Source: Amia ocellicauda (taxonomy: Eukaryota > Chordata > Actinopteri > Amiiformes > Amiidae). Taken from it: DNA of 64,000 nt. Shown piece by piece: positions 1 to 9,833 of this stretch (its first letter is position 1; each line of letters opens with the position of its first letter). The notes beneath the pieces are model-generated. The model was not told the DNA's origin. It ran no database searches and saw only the letters and a list, made by a program, of their open reading frames with translations. The stretch covers positions 67,001 to 131,000 of the forward strand of contig NC_089856.1 of assembly GCF_036373705.1 (NCBI RefSeq). The letters run 5' to 3'. Position numbers and translations under genes: made by a program.

Positions 1-183
1 GGCACTGTGTAATCTTTCATTACTGACAGGAGTTTCTAACAAATCGACCTTGTTGACCCTTTACTTGTCCTGCTAAATCGAATCTGCTCTGTATACAAAA
101 CTACTTCTAATGCTAGTATTAATATAAAACATTATATAATAATCACAAAAACACTTTCTTTAACTTCTTATACAGAGTCTTCA
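1..183 (-). mobile_element. Partial ERV LTR (left duplicate)
   Basis: This stretch matches 5019-5201 almost base for base at an offset of 5018. It is the U3 side of an LTR read on the minus strand and ends at the TCTTCA that is the reverse complement of the U3 start. The rest of the LTR lies outside the window. It belongs to the left copy of a 5.0-kb tandem duplication rather than to a separate insertion, because the match continues through the env fragment. Confidence 0.85.
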
Positions 184-1112
184 TTCCCTGCTGTTTTGCA
201 ATAGAGCAAAGTGGAAAGAAGCCAAAAAGTTATGTTTATCAGTTACAAGCAAATCCCCTTAGGGGTTAGGAAGATTTGACGCTGCGTTTTCAGCTCCTTC
301 ATCCCAACCCTTCCCCGTGGGGTGTATATGTGTGTACGGTGAGTGTAAGGGTGTCCCTGCTGTCGGGGAGAGCGATAAGTGTGTGTCCCTAAATGTGAAT
401 GTACAGAATGTCCTGAAGGCGTCTCATGGAGCAGAGTGACTTTTGTAATAGTATCTTTCCATTGCATCCTTTGGTTTTCCTTGAGTCATGAGGTTTATTG
501 CCTTTGATACTAAATCCATTTGTCCTCAGTCACATGGAGCCTCCAGAACCAAGGGGATAGAATAAGATTTGTGTCAATGGGTGTGTGAGTTTTGCTCCTC
601 CCGAGTGAGGAACGGTGTCGTTTAGTAGAAATTTAGAGAAAGTCTGCCAACGAGGGTGTTTTAATTGCAGCTGTAACCATAGTAGATACATTATGAGGTT
701 TACAAAGTTGTTGAGATGCTCTTTGAACAGTGTATTTAAGACATAAAAAAGAAACATACAGACATAGCAGAATAGTAACTACCGATATCAATCCTTGTAA
801 CACAATCATACCCAGATTACCAAAGGAATCAGCAAGCCATCCCCAGAGGGTTTTTCCTCCAGAGGACTGGTGTATCTTTGTAGTTGCTTTCCTAATGTGC
901 TCTATAAGATTATCAATGTGTTCAGAGTTATCTGGTATGTAAGTACAGCATTCCTGCCCTATAATGGCACATGTCCCTCCTTGTGCTGCTAGAAAGAAAT
1001 CTAGAGCTAGCCTGTTCTGGAGGGCAACAGTTCGCATAGCCACTATTTCAGTTGTTAAATTGCTGAGAACTTCAGTTGTAGAAATACTTAATGTTTCTAA
1101 TATACCAGCTAC
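184..1112 (-). pseudogene. env: Truncated ERV env (TM part), left duplicate
   Basis: Duplicate of 5202-6130. It encodes only the C-terminal transmembrane-subunit half of Env: the CX6CC motif, the membrane-spanning segment and the cytoplasmic tail. One visible difference from the right copy is a Leu to Phe change beside the conserved AAQGG motif. The env sequence stops abruptly at about 1112, where hAT sequence begins with a 2-bp AC overlap. The open frame continues out of env into antisense-coded hAT sequence as far as 1223, giving a chimeric frame of about 196 codons. The surface subunit is missing, so this copy cannot encode a complete Env. Confidence 0.8.
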
Positions 1113-2087
1113 GAATCCCAAGTAATTACTGGCGAGTGCAACTTCTTGATCCCCCGATTTAATTTGTACATTTTCAGTCTTGTCAGAAATACAATCAAAC
1201 AGAACATGCAGAACGTAGTTCAATCGTCAGTGGACTCGTCATTAACAATTCCAAACGACTCGCATAAATTAATTAGAGACTTAATTTCCTCAAAATGTGC
1301 ACGAAAAACTTTAGGAAGGTAATCCTGTCGTAGTTTCTTTGCTCATGGTAAACAACCTGCATTTTGAATGCAATTCAATGACATTGAATGACATTCTTTT
1401 GAATGAATTCACGCAGTTGTGGGTGACCAAGTTTTCCCAACGGTATATTAGCACTTGCAAATGCATCCACAAGTTCCATTGTAGCGAGATGACGGCTGTC
1501 AGAGCTGTGTGTCGTCTTCTTAAAAAGTCTTGTTTTCTTACCTTGTCATTTACCAATGCATTGCAATCTGCTGGCCTCTTTGTGCTTCGATGACTTTCTG
1601 AATCTAAGTGGCGCCGAATCGATGCCCGTCGCGTGTGATCCAACGAAAACATTGCAGCTTGTACAAAACGGTATACCACCATCGGCATGTAGAATCTGAC
1701 TTCCAAATTCTTCGACACGATCTGCTGCAGTAATCACTGTAGAGGTTTTTGACTTGCTTTGGACACTCATTTTGAAATAATTTCACTTTTTTTACAGTAG
1801 ACTACGAATTGAAATTACTATGATATAAACCCACCCCAGATGCCCATATCTACCAATCAGTGAGTTGAGCCCTGAGTGTTATTTGCATCTAAGAACTGTC
1901 AATCAATTAATCCTGTCCAATTAATCACCTTTCTTTTTTTCTACTTAACGAAACAGAATATGAATCGCGTCTGGAACATGTAACACTACTACATTGGATT
2001 TCATGTTATTTTTAACATTTCACGGATGAGACCATATTTCACGGTCCGTGACACGTTTTTCATGGTCTTGAATTTGGTAGGGCCTTA
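1113..2087 (-). mobile_element. hAT element, truncated and internally deleted copy
   Basis: Paralogue of 18818-20143. The right inverted repeat (GGTAGGGCCTTA) ends at 2087 and is followed by GTTATGATTGTAATAATG, the same flank as the fuller copy. This shows that both come from one insertion followed by duplication of the locus. The left end is lost at the ERV env junction, and an internal segment equivalent to about 18865-19226 is missing. The N-terminal transposase frame near 1546-1770 keeps a BED-like pattern (FCTSCNVFV, with a later HLDSESH). This resembles CGGBP1 and the hAT transposases related to it. It is disrupted and not functional. Confidence 0.8.
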
Positions 2088-2372
2088 GTTATGATTGTAA
2101 TAATGAACATTTTGAAATGCCCTGTTATGAAGCAAGAGTAGATCCGGAGATGTTTTTTTATTCGTTTTTATAGAGCTTATTGAAATGTTAATATTGTTTT
2201 TCCACAAACAAGAATTTATAATATGATTTCAAGGAGGCACCAGCTAAGCTTATTCAATGCTTCAAATAACTGAAATCAATGTTGATAGCAAATGTGTGCT
2301 TTCCTTACAATAGAAACATCCAAAGTGTTTATAGGCAACATTGAAAACTCAATGCCACAGACTACAGGAGCA

Positions 2373-2426
<54 letters not shown>

Positions 2427-3960
2427 TATATTTCTTGGCAGACGCCCTTATCCAGGGCAACAAAAAACAATGTGGGTCTCCAGAAATCAGTAAAGTGAGA
2501 GAATACAATATTCAGTGTGACTTTGACAAAGTACACCTATGACGTCAAATTGGCCAGAGTTTCTTCAAGAATCGTACAGCGAAGTTCTTGTTTGATTTTG
2601 AAAAGGCTGCACACAGAAGAGGCTGGTCTACAGAGGTAGAGGAGGTTGCTCCTCCTCCATTTGTGAGAGGCAAGAGTGAAATCAAGCTATAAAAAAGAGT
2701 AATTGGTTGAAATAAACCATTACCAAATCTCAGGAAAATTTATAAAATAATTTCTCTCTTCTTTGGAATAAACCTTATTGAAATTCTGATTTAAATGCTT
2801 CATTTGTGTGAAGTGGTGGTGGGGGGCAGAGGATGACGGGCTCCTGCTGTCCTCCTTAGGGCGGGATCTCTTCTATCAATTTAATGTACTTCCTTTTTTT
2901 CATGCTAATCTGTTATTGGCCAAGACACGTAAAATGATGCTCCAAGGGAGGACGTCCTCCATAACCAATCAACAACCAGAATACAATATTGACATCGTGT
3001 TCGTCCAATGATAATTTCCAAATTTCATCTTCAATTCTCTACCACTGTATCGTATGTGAGTGTGACAAACTCGTGGTAAAGCGATAGACAGCGATAGATA
3101 CAGTACCACATTAGAAAATAAAAATTATAAGTGCAAATTGCAAACCACATTTAGACTTTTCAGATTTACATTTCCCTTTCTTTTATAGTAGCTTGCTAGT
3201 GTTGGCTAGCTTGCTGGTGTTGGCTTTGACTTCTGTCTTGCTCTTGGATGCAACAATAGGCCAGCTATGGAGATAGTTTCCCAACCTGTAAAGTGAGTGG
3301 AACCCTCCCACATGCAGACGAACTCATAACACACTTCATCTCTGCTTTGTTTTTGATAATTCCAGATTTTCGTGGTTTTTGCTTTTCCTTTTTAAATCAG
3401 AGGGTGTTGTGTAAACTTCCTACTGTAACGTACTGGGTGCTGTGTCACCGCTAATGGGACTGACTTCTGGCTTCTAGTGACACACGAGGTTCATCCACAT
3501 CCAGAGCACGCAGTGTTTACATGTGTCTTTCCCTCTCGTTCACCTGGCCCCTTTTTTATATTCATCCTTTGTGTTGTAATATGATACATGATAATGTGAT
3601 ATTTGTTCCTTAGATGGGGATAAGATGGGGATAAACTTCGGGTGCATTACCTTATCTTAGTTGTATAGTAAGTCTGCATTAGGTTGCTAGTTGGATTACT
3701 GCTACATTTGAACATAAGAACATAACACAACCGGAACATAAGTAAGTAGAGCTAAGTAGCCAACTAGTGTAAAATAACATGACGCAGTGGATTGGTTTTC
3801 CTCCTGTCCACCCCAATTGTTTGAGTCACCAGCCGCCACTTCTGCACAATGTCGTGTGAGCCCAGTTCTATGAGTGTACAGTTACACAACATTGTCAACA
3901 CCCTTCCTTACAGACACAGGATGGTCTCAGCACTGGTAATGACAGACAGGAACACAGCTT
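2088..3960. other. Duplicated host flank, paralogous to 20144-21640
   Basis: Non-coding sequence downstream (in minus-strand sense) of the small-peptide locus. It aligns with 20144-21660 and, through about 3040-3640, with 26590-26980 of the array. This copy keeps segments that array unit 1 has lost and has its own extra stretch at about 3170-3340. It includes a fish repeat (GCAGACGCCCTTATCCAGGG) at about 2440. No credible coding frame was found. The open frames here are short or run through the trinucleotide repeat. Confidence 0.7.
2373..2427. repeat. (ATT)n microsatellite
   Basis: Uninterrupted ATT trinucleotide run, orthologous in position to the longer run at 20573-20676. Poly-Ile and poly-Asn frames through it are artefacts of the repeat. 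Confidence 0.95.
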
Positions 3961-3969
3961 TGTGGACAG

Positions 3970-4420
3970 GGATTTTATTTAGTCTAACAGCCTTCTCACT
4001 GTTTCTAGTATACAGGCGATTACACAGTTTCTTGGTTCAATAGAGCATGGCTGGAATGGTCTTGATTACTGCAGCCTCCGATGAACTCTAGAAAAAGAAC
4101 GGCACAGACAAATCAGTTATAATAATAATAAAACTCAAGGTCCCTGAACCACCCGTGACCCTCTCTCTTTCTCCTCCTTAAAAAGATTACTGAGAACTAA
4201 TTTCCAACTCTGAACATGGTCTCTTAAAAACGCCTATGCAGTTCATGGGGACTCTGTGTAAAGAACATGTTGTTGTATATTTAGTATTTATTACATATAA
4301 CAACAGCAAAATTGTGAAACTGAGAATTGTGGTTAAGGGTTTCTTGTATACACCTGCAGGAACCACTGTAAAAGGCGTCTGATGCAGATAAAGCATACAA
4401 ATATTATTATTATTATTATT

Positions 4421-4476
<56 letters not shown>

Positions 4477-4567
4477 AACTTTTCAGTCTACTTACCTCAT
4501 TACACGCCTGAATAAAATCTGAAGATTGGATTATTCTTTGGCTGCATTTCATCACAGGCCAGTACAC
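3970..4567 (-). pseudogene. Diverged copy of the small secreted-peptide gene, exons 2 and 3 only
   Basis: On the minus strand, exon 2 is 4496-4567 (72 nt). It is preceded by a pyrimidine-rich CAG/TAG acceptor and followed by GTAAGT. Exon 3 starts at 4087 after TTTCTAG, with an AATAAA signal at 3974-3979. In the frame set by exon 1 of the array copies, exon 2 reads VLA then CDEMQPKNNPIFRFYSGV and stop. That shares 10 of 18 mature residues with the array copies. Exon 1 is absent: homology to the array ends at about 4714, where ERV LTR sequence begins. It is probably a pseudogene unless the LTR supplies a new first exon. Confidence 0.45.
4402..4474. repeat. (ATT)n/(AAT)n microsatellite
   Basis: ATT run switching to AAT, so the two halves are self-complementary. 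It lies in the intron between exons 2 and 3 of the small-peptide locus and is shorter in the array units. Confidence 0.95.
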
Positions 4568-4720
4568 CTACAGCTGAAACTGAAAAGAAGAGCATTTAAA
4601 GCAGATTAGTGTGGGATCAATACAGCACTTGACTGACACAGACACAATGGGTGGCTTTCTTTATGCTGGAGTCTGTATAGAGTTTCCGAAAAACTACATA
4701 AACCATAGCTTCATATCATG

Positions 4721-4769
4721 TTTTTTCCTATAAAGTTTACAAACATGAGTACAACTTTATAGGAAAAAA
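4721..4769. repeat. Inverted repeat at the truncated LTR end
   Basis: TTTTTTCCTATAAAGTT at 4721-4737 is the exact reverse complement of 4753-4769, with a 15-bp spacer. The right arm is LTR sequence, also seen at about 11858 in the intact LTR. The left arm lies where the missing LTR end should be, so it looks like an inverted copy made during rearrangement. Confidence 0.85.
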
Positions 4770-5201
4770 TTACGTAACATCTTATGGCCGTTCATCCAAT
4801 CAGAAGATACAGGTCCGGGTCCGTTTTACGATCTGTCCTCCCGTGAAGAGGTGATGGATCCAAAGCAGATGTCCGTCTTTGATGTGCACTAGGAAGATGC
4901 GATCCCACGGTCGTCATTTACCTAGTGTCAATCATTCTTTAACAGAAGCAATTCCTGCCTATCTGGAGAAACAATTAAGTCATAAACAAATTTTCAGCAG
5001 ACAGCTGTAGGCTATTTCGGCACTGTGTAATCTTTCATTACTGACAGGAGTTTCTAACAAATCGACCTTGTTGACCCTTTACTTGTCCTGCTAAATCGAA
5101 TCTGCTCTGTATACAAAACTACTTCTAATGCTAGTATTAATATAAAACATTATATAATAATCACAAAAACACTTTCTTTAACTTCTTATACAGAGTCTTC
5201 A
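4735..5201 (-). mobile_element. ERV 3' LTR, truncated
   Basis: Aligns with 11840-12309 with a few substitutions and one short indel (CTCTG versus CTCAGTCTG), roughly 2% by eye. It ends at TCTTCA (U3 start TGAAGA on the minus strand). The final 114 bp or so of the LTR, which in the right copy hold the ATTAAA polyadenylation signal and the U5 end, are missing. A purine stretch AGCAGGGAA directly precedes U3 and could be the polypurine tract. Confidence 0.85.
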
Positions 5202-5650
5202 TTCCCTGCTGTTTTGCAATAGAGCAAAGTGGAAAGAAGCCAAAAAGTTATGTTTATCAGTTACAAGCAAATCCCCTTAGGGGTTAGGAAGATTTGACGC
5301 TGCGTTTTCAGCTCCTTCATCCCAACCCTTCCCCGTGGGGTGTATATGTGTGTACGGTGAGTGTAAGGGTGTCCCTGCTGTCGGGGAGAGCGATAAGTGT
5401 GTGTCCCTAAATGTGAATGTACAGAATGTCCTGAAGGCGTCTCATGGAGCAGAGTGACTTTTGTAATAGTATCTTTCCATTGCATCCTTTGGTTTTCCTT
5501 GAGTCATGAGGTTTATTGCCTTTGATACTAAATCCATTTGTCCTCAGTCACATGGAGCCTCCAGAACCAAGGGGATAGAATAAGATTTGTGTCAATGGGT
5601 GTGTGAGTTTTGCTCCTCCCGAGTGAGGAACGGTGTCGTTTAGTAGAAAT

Positions 5651-6847
5651 TTAGAGAAAGTCTGCCAACGAGGGTGTTTTAATTGCAGCTGTAACCATAG
5701 TAGATACATTATGAGGTTTACAAAGTTGTTGAGATGCTCTTTGAACAGTGTATTTAAGACATAAAAAAGAAACATACAGACATAGCAGAATAGTAACTAC
5801 CGATATCAATCCTTGTAACACAATCATACCCAGATTACCAAAGGAATCAGCAAGCCATCCCCAGAGGGTTTTTCCTCCAGAGGACTGGTGTATCTTTGTA
5901 GTTGCTTTCCTAATGTGCTCTATAAGATTATCAATGTGTTCAGAGTTATCTGGTATGTAAGTACAGCATTCCTGCCCTATAATGGCACATGTCCCTCCTT
6001 GTGCTGCTAGCAAGAAATCTAGAGCTAGCCTGTTCTGGAGGGCAACAGTTCGCATAGCCACTATTTCAGTTGTTAAATTGCTGAGAACTTCAGTTGTAGA
6101 AATACTTAATGTTTCTAATATACCAGCTACTAATCTGATTTCCTTTATTGCTCTTCCGACTCCATACATAGGAAATAGTATGGAAGCAAACCTGTCTCCT
6201 TCCCCTATCTCACGTTTAGGGTGAGTAAATTGTTCTATATCTGGAAGGTATTTATCTTCAGTGTGGCGCAAAGCTGGCACCACAAATCCGAAATAACAAG
6301 AACCTGTGAACTTACAAGGAAGTTCCCAATATGCCCGCATGCCGCATATCCAATAAGTCCCATTCCATGGAGCGTAAAATCGACAAGTCTGATACCTAAA
6401 GTCAAGACCATCGATAGCCACAGTGTGATTACAAGTACTATTACCTATAAATTGGGATTGCATGGTTTGGTTATAGTATGAAACACACACAGATCCTTTG
6501 TTACTGTGAGCCAAGTAAATATATGGCATTTTAAAATCTCTTCTATTCTGATCCATCTTTGGTCTAAAGTACCATTCTCCTGTGATGCCTAAGGCATAAT
6601 CATATGCATACCGTACATTAGAGGCAACTCTAAGTTGTGAATAATTAGAAAATACTGGAATTGGAATGGGGATCATTGGAACCCCTTTCTTAGTGTTGTG
6701 TGGAATGTGGGAACAAACCCAACATTTTGTTTTATTAAGGGCATTTCCATAGGTGCGTGTCATTTGGATAAATTTGTTATCTGTCCATGATTCAACCAAG
6801 GACAGGCAGATCAGTCCAAATACTGTAGTGTACACAGTCGTCTTCAT
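5651..6847 (-). CDS. env: ERV envelope glycoprotein, intact-looking frame
   Basis: A 398-codon open frame encoding a class I, gamma-type retroviral Env. It has a hydrophobic signal peptide at residues 1-20, a CWVC motif at 42-45 in the surface subunit and several N-glycosylation sequons. It also has a hydrophobic, fusion-peptide-like stretch after a KR at about 213, the CX6CC motif at 287-295, a membrane span at about 338-364 and a short tail. The pairing of CWVC with CX6CC is typical of gamma-type Envs with a disulfide-linked SU-TM. The surface subunit is short for the family and the furin site is weak (PKR without the upstream Arg). It is the only ERV gene besides gag with an unbroken frame. 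Confidence 0.8.
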   Translation of the reverse strand: MKTTVYTTVFGLICLSLVESWTDNKFIQMTRTYGNALNKTKCWVCSHIPHNTKKGVPMIPIPIPVFSNYSQLRVASNVRYAYDYALGITGEWYFRPKMDQNRRDFKMPYIYLAHSNKGSVCVSYYNQTMQSQFIGNSTCNHTVAIDGLDFRYQTCRFYAPWNGTYWICGMRAYWELPCKFTGSCYFGFVVPALRHTEDKYLPDIEQFTHPKREIGEGDRFASILFPMYGVGRAIKEIRLVAGILETLSISTTEVLSNLTTEIVAMRTVALQNRLALDFLLAAQGGTCAIIGQECCTYIPDNSEHIDNLIEHIRKATTKIHQSSGGKTLWGWLADSFGNLGMIVLQGLISVVTILLCLYVSFLCLKYTVQRASQQLCKPHNVSTMVTAAIKTPSLADFL

Positions 6848-6886
6848 GCTGGATTATCTCTTAGTACCTGTAGGGGGACAAAACCT

Positions 6887-7426
6887 TTACCAGTTAGGGG
6901 AATGTCTCTCAAAATTCAGGAAATCTGCAACTGTTGCTTTCCTAGGAATGAAAAAAGATAAAGGTTTAGTACACAGTTCTCCTGGATTATAATTTTTAAC
7001 TTGTGACCAATGTTTCCATCTAGTACCCCCCTCCTGTCCGTCAATACAGACCGAAGTGTCTGTAGAAAGAAGGACATTATGCGGTCCTGTCCATTTGGGC
7101 CTGAGCACTGGTCTGCTTGGGATTATTTTACACATTACTTGTGAACCAACCTCAGGAAGTGTTGTTGGCATTTCCTCTTTGAGTTCCAAGTCTCTGAGGG
7201 ACTGGAGATCACGTGCTTGTGATCTAAGTTTTTTTAAGTGTGTACATAGCTGTGCCACATACTGTTTAAGATAGTCTTTGAATGGAGCACTGGGATGAAT
7301 GGGACCCCAGATGCCAGCAGGGAGTTGCATAGCTCTCCCTGTCATTAACTCATGTGGAGAAAGCTGAGTACTAGGTGACGTTAGGTGACGCTCTAACTTT
7401 ATACAGCACAGCGGGGAGCTGTCCAT
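6887..7426 (-). pseudogene. pol: ERV integrase C-terminal fragment
   Basis: Encodes the end of the integrase core and the C-terminal domain typical of gamma-like retroviruses (PKWTGPHNVLL, then WKHWSQVK). The frame differs from the core fragment at 7399-7956, so a frameshift near 7400-7430 separates them. It overlaps the env start region, as is usual for pol and env. Confidence 0.75.
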
Positions 7427-7956
7427 CCCTTGCCTGTAGTTAACAGGGCTTTTGCCAAACTTTCCTTCAGTGTCCGGTTAGTGCGCTCCACTAAGCCTGA
7501 ACTCTGAGGGTGATAAGGTATATGAAATCGTTGTTTTACCCCTAGCAGTAAACATGCTTCCTTCATTACCTTACCAGTGAAATGAGTCCCTTGATCTGAG
7601 TCCATTTGACGGGGCACACCCCATCGAGGAATAACCTCAGTTGCTAGGACTCGTGCTGCAGTGGTGGCAGAGCAGTCCCTGCAGGGGAAAGCCTCAACCC
7701 ATTTTGTGAAATGGTCAATTATTACCAAGCAATAGGATTTCCCATTAAATTTTGTCAGGGGTTCTTTAAAGTCAATTTGAATATTTTCCCACGGACCTCG
7801 AGGCCGGGGCTGGTGTGATTTAGTGACTTTGATCGGTTTACCTGGGTTTACTTGTGCGCAAGGAATATACTGTTGACACCACTTCGCAGTGTCCCTGCCT
7901 ATGCCAGGCCACCACCAGTATTCACGCAATTGAGTTAACATGGCCTTGCGACCCAT
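7399..7956 (-). pseudogene. pol: ERV integrase, zinc-binding and catalytic core fragment
   Basis: Contains the DDE triad in order: D62 (IDFKEP), D121 (DSDQGTHF) and E157 (GLVERTN), with 35 residues between the last two as expected for retroviral integrases. In the N-terminal HHCC domain the first Cys of the CxxC pair appears to be Tyr (YIPC), which would weaken zinc binding. The frame is broken both upstream (7957-8034) and downstream (about 7400). The catalytic residues survive, but no continuous integrase can be made. Confidence 0.8.
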
Positions 7957-8034
7957 GTGAGCTGGGCCATGGTACTGGTCCAGAAGCTTTGACCTAATAC
8001 ACTGGGGTGCTAATACACATTGTAAGTTAGGACT

Positions 8035-9255
8035 TCACCACAAACCGTCTGAGTGTACTGCACCTCCCTTAACCCACTCTTGTACTTCATTCTCCTCACA
8101 GTCTTTCTGTAGCTGTGCGAGGTCAGTAGTTTCTGGTTCTAGGATACTCGCAAGTTTACTAGAGCAGGGGAATCCTGCTAACGTCACATAACTGCCTGTC
8201 TCTGCTGCCTTTTTCGCAGCTAGGTCTGCAAAGTGATTCCCACGGGTGCGCAGGCATCCATCATCAGAAAGATTCTGATGAGCTTTCACTTTAACTACTG
8301 CTACCTTTTCTGGAAGGTGTGCTGCCTCAGCTAGGGCTATAACATACTCATAATTTTTGATTACTTCTCCTGCTGTTGTTATAAACCCTCTACGTTCCCA
8401 GGTTGCCATATAGTCGTGTACTACTCCAAATGCATAGCGACTGTCAGTGAAAATATTAACTTTAATGTCTTCCGCTATTTTTAATGACTCAGTCAACGCT
8501 ACGAGTTCTGCCACTTGGGCTGAACAGTGTCCTGGCAGGGATCCAGATTTTACAACGGTGCTGTCATCCAATACCACCGTCCACCCAGTGTGGGGGATTC
8601 CATCTATTATTTTCCTGGATCCATCAACATATAGTTCCAAGTCAGGGTCTGTGAGGGGGTTTTCTAGGAAGCGACTGTGGTCCTCCTGGAGCACCAGCTC
8701 AGAGCATGTATGCTCTTCTCCCTCCCCTAACATCCCATCTGCTGGGTTTACTCGTGTGTCTTTTATTATTTGTATGGATTTATCTCTGGGGAGCAAAACA
8801 GCTTCCCATCTAGCTCGTCTACTATCGGAGACTGAACGCAATTTGCCGGTGTGTAATAACTCAACTAACGTGTGTCCTGTATGCAGAATCAACTGTGTGT
8901 TCATTACAATCGGCTCGCATGCCTGCACATTATGTGGTTTTGGCATATTTAGAATGGCTTCTTGCCTATTATGCGTCATAGATTTTTGTCTTTGTGAAAT
9001 GTTGTGTCCGAGATATTTAACCTTAGTTAGGCCTATTTGTGCTTTCTTAGGGATTGCTTTAAATCCTGCTTTTTGTAAGACACCGAGGACTGTAATTAAT
9101 GCGCCTAAGTGTGCGGTCTCATCAGGAGATGCAATCAAAAGATCATCCACATACTGGATGATTAAACTATCCCAGGGTGTCAGATCCATTCCTTCTAAAG
9201 TCTTGGCCATTGCCTGGTGAAAGAGTGTCGGGCTGTTGTGAAATCCCTGTGGCAC
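8035..9255 (-). pseudogene. pol: ERV reverse transcriptase (part) and RNase H
   Basis: A 406-codon frame beginning at the RT fingers/palm motif PQGFHNSP, followed by YVDDLLIAS (the second and third catalytic Asp), thumb/connection, and an RNase H domain with YVDGS, an AELVAL Glu and FTDSRYA. The segment that should precede it, with the first catalytic Asp of the palm, is absent, and the upstream part lies in another frame. It ends at a stop before the integrase. Confidence 0.85.
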
Positions 9256-9833
9256 TCTAGTCCATGTGTACTGTTTGTTGCATACAGTACTGGCCAGATT
9301 GGAGAATTAGTGGTTGAATGTGTTTCGCGTATTATTCCTTCATTTTGCAATGTTTGAATAATTGTCTGAACTGCCGTAAAAGCTTCTGGTTTAATAGGAT
9401 ACTGTTTATGTGCTTTGTGTACTGGACCTGGGATAACTATAGGTTCAATTTGTGCCAGACCACAATCTTGTTTATGTGTTGCCCAAACATCAGGAAATGC
9501 CTGACACACGTGTCCAAGTGGTGTGTCTGGCCATATATGAGATGTTGACGGTGTGAGTGAGATACTAGATACTTCTCTAAGGATATCTATGCCTAATATT
9601 GTCCCCTCTGGGTTTTTACAAACCCAAAAAGACACTGGTATTAGGAGATCGCCTATTTCTAGAAGTTGAGGTGTGTTGAGTGTGGCTGTGATACATGCGC
9701 CGCCTACACCTGAGATCTGTAGTCTGCGTTTAGTCAGTGGGAGGGGGAGATCTGCACACTGCCGACCCCCTAACAGTGCGGTTATGTGGAGGTGGGGATC
9801 TTCCGCTGTACCGACCTCGGGGGCCGAGGCGAC
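9195..9833 (-). pseudogene. pro-pol: ERV protease remnant and RT N-terminus
   Basis: Directly downstream of the gag stop the frame resembles a retroviral protease (ITALLGGRQ, then LQISGVGG and ILGIDIL). The block that normally carries the DTG active site between these motifs is missing. The frame then enters the RT N-terminus (GIIRETHSTTNSPIWPV) and loses register at about 9290, where a second internal deletion removes the palm segment. Two deletions therefore remove both the protease and the polymerase catalytic Asp. Confidence 0.7.

Noticed and set aside
1-1112. Interpreting this as a separate ERV insertion
   Set aside because: The near-perfect match to 5019-6130 and the abrupt env/hAT joint fit a tandem duplication better than a second integration.
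2292-2498. Open frames with poly-Ile, and similar poly-Asn or poly-Tyr frames elsewhere
   Set aside because: They are produced by the ATT/TTA microsatellites and have no other support.
5261-5485. 74-codon frame between env and the 3' LTR, also at 243-467
   Set aside because: Could suggest an accessory gene, but no motif, splice site or homology is apparent, and the second copy is just the tandem duplicate.
8447-9220. 257-codon plus-strand frame within the ERV
   Set aside because: Antisense shadow of the RT/RNase H region.
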